From Clusia tigrina (taxonomy: Eukaryota; Arthropoda; Insecta; Diptera; Clusiidae), in the NCBI GenBank assembly GCA_920105625.2, contig OV050032.1, forward strand, positions 108,298,542-108,362,541: 64,000 nt of DNA. The letters run 5' to 3'. Both the position numbers and the translations under genes were made by a program. Of the stretch, positions 57,739-64,000 are shown piece after piece. Within the stretch, counting starts at the first letter, position 1; each line of letters opens with the position of its first letter. The notes beneath the pieces were generated by a model. The model was not told the origin of the DNA. It was given only the letters and a program-made list of their open reading frames with translations, and searched no databases.

Positions 57739-60700
57739 ATGGCCTAAATTGACAAGAGGCTCGCGTGCTTTATTGTTACAAAATTTCAATGTTTTATGAC
57801 GCTCCAGTAAAAAGTTACAAGCATTTGTATGTTGCAAACTTTGATAGGTGTAGGACGTACCGTATAGAAGTTAGGGCCATTTGAAGTTTTATCAGTGTTT
57901 GATTTGGGACTCTAGGGTAGCATAGCTTTGAGCGATGGCTTAAATTGAGAAGAGGCTCGGGTACTTTATTGTTACAAAATTTCAAGGTTTTATGACGCTC
58001 CAGTAAAATGTTACAAGCATTTGTATGTTGCAAACTTTGATTGGTGTAGCACGTACCGTATAGAAGTTAGGGCCATTTGAAGTTATATCAGTGTTTGATT
58101 TGGGATTCTAGGGTAGCATAGCTTTGACCGATGGCTTAAATTGACAAGAGGCTCGGGTACTTTATTGTTACAAAATTGCAAGGTTTTATGACGCTCCAGT
58201 AAAAAGTTACAAGCATTTGTATGTTGAAAACTTTGATAGGTGTAGGACGTACCGTAAAGAAGTTAGGGCCATTTGAAGTTTTATCAGTGTTTGATTTGGG
58301 ACTCAAGGGTAGCATAGCATTGAGCGATAGCTTAAATTGACAAGAGGCTCGAGTACTTTATTGTTACAAAATTTCAAGGTTTTATGACGCTCCAGTAAAA
58401 AGTTACAAGCATTTGTATGTTGCAAACTTTGATAGGTGTAGGACGAACCGTGAAGAAGTTAGGTGCGTTTGAAGTTTTATCAGTGTTTGATTTGGGACTC
58501 AAGGGTAGCATATCTTTGAGCGATGGCTTAAATTGACAAGAGGCTCGGGTACTTTATTGTTACAAAATTTCAAGGTTTTATGACGCTCCAGTAAAAAGTT
58601 ACAAGCATTTGTATGTTGCAAACTTTGATAGGTGTAGGGCGTACCGTAAAGAAGTTAGGGGCGTTTGAAGTTTTATCAGTATTTGAATTGGGACTCAAGG
58701 GTAGCATAGCTTTGAGCGATGGCTTAAATTGACAAGAGGCTCGAATACTTCATTGTTACAAAATTTCAAGGTTTTATGACGCTCCAGTAAAAAGTTACAA
58801 GCATTTGTATTTTGCAAACTTTGATAGGTGTAGGACGTACCGTAAATAAGTTAGGGGCGTTTGAAGTTTTATCAGTGTTTGATTTGGGACTCAAGGGTAG
58901 CATAGCTTTGAGCGATGGCCTAAATTGACAAGAGGCTCGAGTACTTTATTGTTACAAAATTTCAAGATTTTATGACGCTCCAGTAAAAAGTTACAAGCAT
59001 TTGTATGTTGCAAACTTTGATAGGTGTAGGACGTACCGTAAAGAAGTTAGGGGCGTTTGAAGTTTTATCAGTGCTTGATTTGGGACTCTAGGGTAGCATA
59101 GCTTTGAGCGATGGCTTAAATTGACAAGAGGCTCGGGTACTTTATTGTTACAAAATTTCAAGGTTTTATGACGCTCCAGTAAAAAGTTACAAGCATTTGT
59201 ATGTTGCAAACTTTGATAGGTGTAGGACGTACCGTAAAGAAGTTAGGGCCATTTCAAGTTTTATCAGTGTTTGATTTGGGACTCAAGGGTAGCATAGCTT
59301 TGAGCGATAGCTTAAATTGACAAGAGGCTCGAGTACTTTTTTGTTACAAAATTTCAAGGTTTTATGACGCTCCAGTAAAAAGTTACAAGCATTTGTATGT
59401 TGCAAACTTTGATAAGTATAGGACGTACCGTGAAGATGTTAGGGGCGTTTGAAGTTTTATCAGTGTTTGATTTGGGACTCAAGGGTAGCATAGCTTTGAG
59501 CGATGGCTTAAATTGACAAGAGGCTCGGGTACTTTATTGTTACAAAATTTCAAGGTTTTATGACGCTCCAGTAAAAAGTTACAAGCATTGTATGTTGCAA
59601 ACTTTGATAGGTGTAGGACGTACCGTAAAGAAGTTAGGGGCGTTTGAAGTTTTGTCAGTGTTTGATTTGGGACTCAAGGGTAGCATAGCTTTGAGCGATA
59701 GCTTAAATTGACAAGAGGCTCGAGTACTTTATTGTTACAAAATTTCCAGGTTTTATGACGCTCCAGTAAAAAGTTACAAGCATTTGTATGTTGCAAACTT
59801 TGATAGGTGTAGTACGTACCGTAAAGAAGTTAGGGTCATTTGAAGTTTTATCAGTGTTTGATTTGGGACTCAAAGGTAGCATAGCTTTGAGCGATGGCCT
59901 AAATTGTCAAGAGGCTCGAGTACTTTATTTTTACAAAATTTCAAGGTTTTATGACGCTCCAGTAAAAAGTTACAAGCATTTGTATGTTGCAAACTTTGAT
60001 AGGTGTAGGACGTACCGTAAAGAAGTTAGGGGCGTTTGAAGTTTTATCAGTGTTTGATTTGGGACTCAAGCATAGCATAGCTTTGAGCGATGGCTTAAAT
60101 TGACAAGAGGCTCGGGTACTTTATTGTTAAAAAAATTTCAAGGTTTTATGACGCTCCAGTATAAAGTTACAAGCATTTGTATGTTGCAAACTTTGATAGG
60201 TGTAGGACGTACCGTAAAGAAGTTAGGGCCATTTGAAGTTTTATCAGTGTTTGATTTGGGACTCAAGGGTAGTATAGCTTTGAGCGATGGCCTTAATTGA
60301 CAAGAGGCTCGAGTACTTTATTGTTACAAAATTTCAATGTTTTATGACGCTCCAGTAAAAAGTTACAAGCATTTGTATGTTGCAAACTTTGATAGGTGTA
60401 GGGCGTACCGTAAAGAAGTTAGGGGCGTTTGAAGTTTTATCAGTATTTGATTTGGGACTCAAGGGTAGCATAGCTTTGAGCGATGGCCTAAATTGACAAG
60501 AGGCTCGAGTACTTTATTGTTACAAAATTTCAAGATTTTATGACGCTCCAGTAAAAAGTTACAAGCATTTGTATGTTGCAAACTTTGATAGGTGTAGGAC
60601 GTACCGTAAAGAAGTTAGGGGCGTTTGAAGTTTTATCAGTGCTTGATTTGGGACTCTAGGGTAGCATAGCTTTGAGCGATGGCTTAAATTGACAAGAGGC

Positions 60701-61459
60701 TCGGGTACTTTATTGTTACAAAATTTCAAGGTTTTATGACGCTCCAATAAAAAGTTACAAGCATTTGTATGTTGCAAACTTTGATAGGTGTAGGATGTAC
60801 CGTAAAGAAGTTAGGGCCATTTGAAGTTTTATCAGTGTTTGATTTGGGACTCAAGGGTAGCATAGCTTTGAGCGATAGCTTAAATTGACAAGAGGCTCGA
60901 GTACTTTTTTGTTACAAAATTTCAAGGTTTTATGACGCTCCAGTAAAAAGTTACAAGCATTTGTATGTTGCAAACTTTGATAAGTATAGGACGTACCGTG
61001 AAGATGTTAGGGGCGTTTGAAGTTTTATCAGTGTTTGATTTGGGACTCAAGGGTAGCATAGCTTTGATCGATGGCTTAAATTGACAAGAGGCTCGGGTAC
61101 TTTATTGTTACAAAATTTCAAGGTTTTATGACGCTCCAGTAAAAAGTTACAAGCATTGTATGTTGCAAACTTTGATAGGTGTAGGACGTACCGTAAAGAA
61201 GTTAGGGGCGTTTGAAGTTTTGTCAGTGTTTGATTTGGGACTCAAGGGTAGCATAGCTTTGAGCGATAGCTTAAATTGACAAGAGGCTCGAGTACTTTAT
61301 TGTTACAAAATTTCAACGTTTTATGACGCTCCAGTAAAAAGTTACAAGCATTTGTATGTTGCAAACTTTGATAGGTGTAGGACGTACCGTAAAGAAGTTA
61401 GGGGCGTTTGAAGTTTGAAGTGTTTGATTTGAGACTCAAGGGTAGCATAGCTTTGAGCG
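57739..61459 (+). repeat. 19-mer HOR (3721 bp)
   Basis: S1b, S1c (AAAATGTTAC, AGTTATATC, GACCGATGG), S2 (AAAATTGCAAGG), S3-S8, a 195-mer (AAGCATTGTATG, TTTTGTCAG), S9-like, S11, S12-like (TTAAAAAAATTTC, 1-bp insertion near 60128), S13/S4-like (TAGGGCGTACC with GTATTTGATTTGG), then S6, S7, S8 and the 195-mer again, an S9/S15 hybrid. The S6-S8 plus 195-mer run is repeated at offset 1568 (58991 and 60559 regions). Confidence 0.88.
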
Positions 61460-63418
61460 ATGGCCTAAATTGACAAGAGGCTCGCGTGCTTTATTGTTAC
61501 AAAATTTCAATGTTTTATGACGCTCCAGTAAAAAGTTACAAGCATTTGTATGTTGCAAACTTTGATAGGTGTAGGACGTACCGTATAGAAGTTAGGGCCA
61601 TTTGAAGTTTTATCAGTGTTTGATTTGGGACTCTAGGGTAGCATAGCTTTGAGCGATGGCTTAAATTGAGAAGAGGCTCGGGTACTTTATTGTTACAAAA
61701 TTTCAAGGTTTTATGACGCTCCAGTAAAAAGTTACAAGCATTTGTATGTTGCAAACTTTGATAGGTGTAGGACGTACCGTAAAGAAGTTAGGGCCATTTG
61801 AAATTTTATCAGTGTTTCATTTGGGACTCAAGGGCAGCATAGCTTTGAGCGATGGCCTAAATTGACAAGAGGCTCGAGTACTTCATTGTTACAAAATTTC
61901 AATGTTTTATGACGCTCCAGTAAAAAGTTACAAGCATTTGTATGTTGCAAACTTTGATAGGTGTAGGGCGTACCGTAAAGAAGTTAGGGCCATTTGAAGT
62001 TTTATCAGTGTTTGATTTGGGACTCAAGGGTAGCATAGCTTTGAGCGATGGCCTAAATTGACAAGAGGCTCGAGTACTTCATTGTTACAAAATTTTCAAG
62101 GTTTTATGACGCTCCAGTAAAAAGTTACAAGCATTTGTATGTTGCAAACTTTGATAGGTGTAGGACGTACCGTAAAGAAGTTAGGGGCGTTTGAAGTTTT
62201 ATCAGTGTTTGATTTGGGACACAAGGGTTGCATAGCTTTGAGCGATGGCTTAAATAGACAAGAGGCTCGAGTACTTTATTGTTACAAAATTTCAAGGTTT
62301 TATGACGCTCCAGTAAAAAGTTACAAGCATTTGTATGTTGCAAACTTTGATAGGTGTAGGACGTACCGTAAAGAAGTTAGGGCCATTTGAAGTTTTATCA
62401 GTGTTTGATTTGGGACTCAAAGGTAGCATAGCTTTGAGCGATGGCCTAAATTGACAAGAGGCTCGAGTACTTTATTTTTACAAACTTTCAAGGTTTTATA
62501 ACGCTCCAGTAAAAAGTTACAAGCATTTGTATGTTGCAAACTTTGATTGGTGTAGGACGTACCGTATAGAAGTTAGGGCCATTTGAAGTGTTATCAGTGT
62601 TTGATTTGGGACTCTAGGGTAGCATAGCTTTGAGCGATGGCCTAAATTAACAAGAGGCTCGAGTACTTCATTGTTACAAAATTTCAATGTTTTATGACGC
62701 TCCAGTAAAAAGTTACAAGCATTTGTATGTTGCAAACTTTGATAGGTGTAGGACGTACCGTAAAGAAGTTAGGGCCATTTGAAGTTTTATCAGTGTTTGA
62801 TTTGGGACTCAAGGGTAGCATAGCTTTGAGCGATGGCCTAAATTGACAAGAGGCTCGAGTACTTCATTGTTACAAAATTTCAATGTTTTATGACGCTCCA
62901 GTAAAAAGTTACAAGCATTTGTATGTTGCAAACTTTGATAGGTGTAGGACGTACCGTAAAGAAGTTAGGGGCGTTTGAAGTTTTATCAGTGTTTGATTTG
63001 GGACTCAAGGGTAGCATAGCTTTGAGCGATGGCTTAAATTGACAAGAGGCTCGAGTACTTCATTGTTACAAAATTTCAAGGCTTTATGACGCTCCAGTAA
63101 AAAGTTACAAGCATTTGTATGTTGCAAACTTTGATAGGTGTAGTACGTACCGTAAAGAAGTTAGGGGCCTTTGAAGTTTTATCAGTGTTTGATTTGGGAC
63201 TCAAGGGTAGCATAGCTTTGAGCGATGGCTTAAATTGACAAGAGGCTCGAGTACTTCATTGTTACAAAATTTCAAGGTTTTATGACGCTCCAGTAAAAAG
63301 TTACAAGCATTTGTATCTTGCAAACTTTGATAGGTGTAGGACGTACCGTAAAGAAGTTAGGGGCGTTTGAAGTTTGAAGTGTTTGATTTGAGACTCAAGG
63401 GTAGCATAGCTTTGAGCG
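61460..63418 (+). repeat. 10-mer HOR (1959 bp)
   Basis: S1b, a TTGAGAAGAGG monomer, then GAAATTTTATC/GTTTCATTTG and AAATAGACAAGAGG monomers matching 55390-56369 at offset 6267, slot X (62440s-62630s, here with TTACAAGC), an AATTAACAAGAGG monomer, S13-like, S14, S15 with TATCTTGC. One monomer has a 1-bp insertion (AAAATTTTCAAGG near 62090). Confidence 0.88.
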
Positions 63419-64000
63419 ATGGCCTAAATTGACAAGAGGCTCGCGTGCTTTATTGTTACAAAATTTCAATGTTTTATGACGCTCCAGTAAAAAGTTACAA
63501 GCATTTGTATGTTGCAAACTTTGATAGGTGTAGGACGTACCGTATAGAAGTTAGGGCCATTTGAAGTTTTATCAGTGTTTGATTTGGGACTCTAGGGTAG
63601 CATAGCTTTGAGCGATGGCTTAAATTGAGAAGAGGCTCGGGTACTTTATTGTTACAAAATTTCAAGGTTTTATGACGCTCCAGTAAAATGTTACAAGCAT
63701 TTGTATGTTGCAAACTTTGATTGGTGTAGCACGTACCGTATAGAAGTTAGGGCCATTTGAAGTTATATCAGTGTTTGATTTGGGATTCTAGGGTAGCATA
63801 GCTTTGACCGATGGCTTAAATTGACAAGAGGCTCGGGTACTTTATTGTTACAAAATTGCAAGGTTTTATGACGCTCCAGTAAAAAGTTACAAGCATTTGT
63901 ATGTTGAAAACTTTGATAGGTGTAGGACGTACCGTAAAGAAGTTAGGGCCATTTGAAGTTTTATCAGTGTTTGATTTGGGACTCAAGGGTAGCATAGCAT
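63419..64000 (+). repeat. Start of next HOR, cut by window edge
   Basis: Two complete monomers and 190 bp of a third: S1b, S1c (AAAATGTTAC, AGTTATATC, GACCGATGG) and S2 (AAAATTGCAAGG, GTTGAAAAC, TAGCATAGCAT). They repeat 57739-58320 at offset 5680, and I saw no differences by eye. The array clearly continues past the window. Confidence 0.92.

Larger units (their letters stand above)
1..64000 (+). repeat. 196-bp tandem satellite array filling the window
   Basis: Every part of the window can be read as a copy of one 196-bp unit, always in the same orientation. Partitioning at the shared GATGGC/GATAGC boundary gives 326 complete monomers plus a partial one. Most are exactly 196 bp; recurrent length variants are 183, 191, 194, 195 and 197 bp. 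Copies differ at a limited set of recurring positions, so they fall into recognisable subfamilies arranged in higher-order repeats. No unique DNA, transposon, gene or array edge is visible. The likely role is structural (centromeric or pericentromeric heterochromatin), inferred from architecture only. I do not recognise the satellite family. Confidence 0.97.

Noticed and set aside
1..64000. CRISPR array
   Set aside because: Repeats are contiguous 196-bp units with no unique spacers, and no cas genes are present.
1..64000. CENP-B box (pattern NTTCGNNNNANNCGGGN)
   Set aside because: No match in the consensus on either strand; the monomer has no TTCG followed by CGGG at the right spacing.
1..64000. 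Inverted monomers or an array orientation switch
   Set aside because: Every monomer reads in the same direction; no reverse-complement copy was found.

Overview
The whole 64-kb window is one uninterrupted tandem satellite array. The repeat unit is 196 bp (phase used here: monomer 1 = positions 1-196). All copies are head-to-tail on the same strand, about 39% GC, with G well above C on the strand as given. Laying monomer boundaries end to end and accounting for the small indels gives 326 complete monomers plus a 190-bp partial one at the right edge. I see no protein-coding gene, RNA gene, transposable element, non-satellite spacer or array edge. The recurring 61-83-codon open frames are by-products of the repeat.

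This is eukaryotic heterochromatin of centromeric or pericentromeric type. Monomer length, AT-richness, single orientation, higher-order repeats (HORs) and lack of other DNA all fit a centromeric satellite. A flowering plant seems most likely to me, but that rests on general character and loose recollection. I do not recognise the family, and the sequence alone does not prove centromere function.

Layout. Positions 1-4313 hold 9-mer/8-mer HORs of an older-looking monomer set. Positions 4314-14085 are dominated by an eight-slot module, named S1-S8 here by diagnostic variants, with copies at 4314, 6862 and 8430. It is interrupted by a short 574-bp trimer duplication (10782-11929). Positions 14086-19175 are a mosaic in which slots S9-S15 first appear. 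Positions 19176-27778 are three 14/15-slot HORs (2737, 2933 and 2933 bp). Positions 27779-32670 are a deletion derivative lacking S2-S7, joined by hybrid S1/S8 monomers. Positions 32671-36982 are an 11-mer duplicated in tandem (2 x 2156 bp). Positions 37177-40114 and 43445-46382 are two canonical 15-mers (2938 bp each) exactly 6268 bp apart. Positions 46383-53237 are three 11/12-mers. From 53238 to the end are short 5- to 8-mers, a 19-mer and a 10-mer, tied together by long-range repeats at offsets of 3523, 6267 and 5680 bp.

The interest lies in the nested architecture. The same slot order recurs at several scales, and nearly every departure from it is an in-register hybrid monomer, as expected from unequal exchange. 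Each monomer also carries a short dyad (CTCAA...TTGAG), which one subfamily turns into a perfect 7-bp stem.
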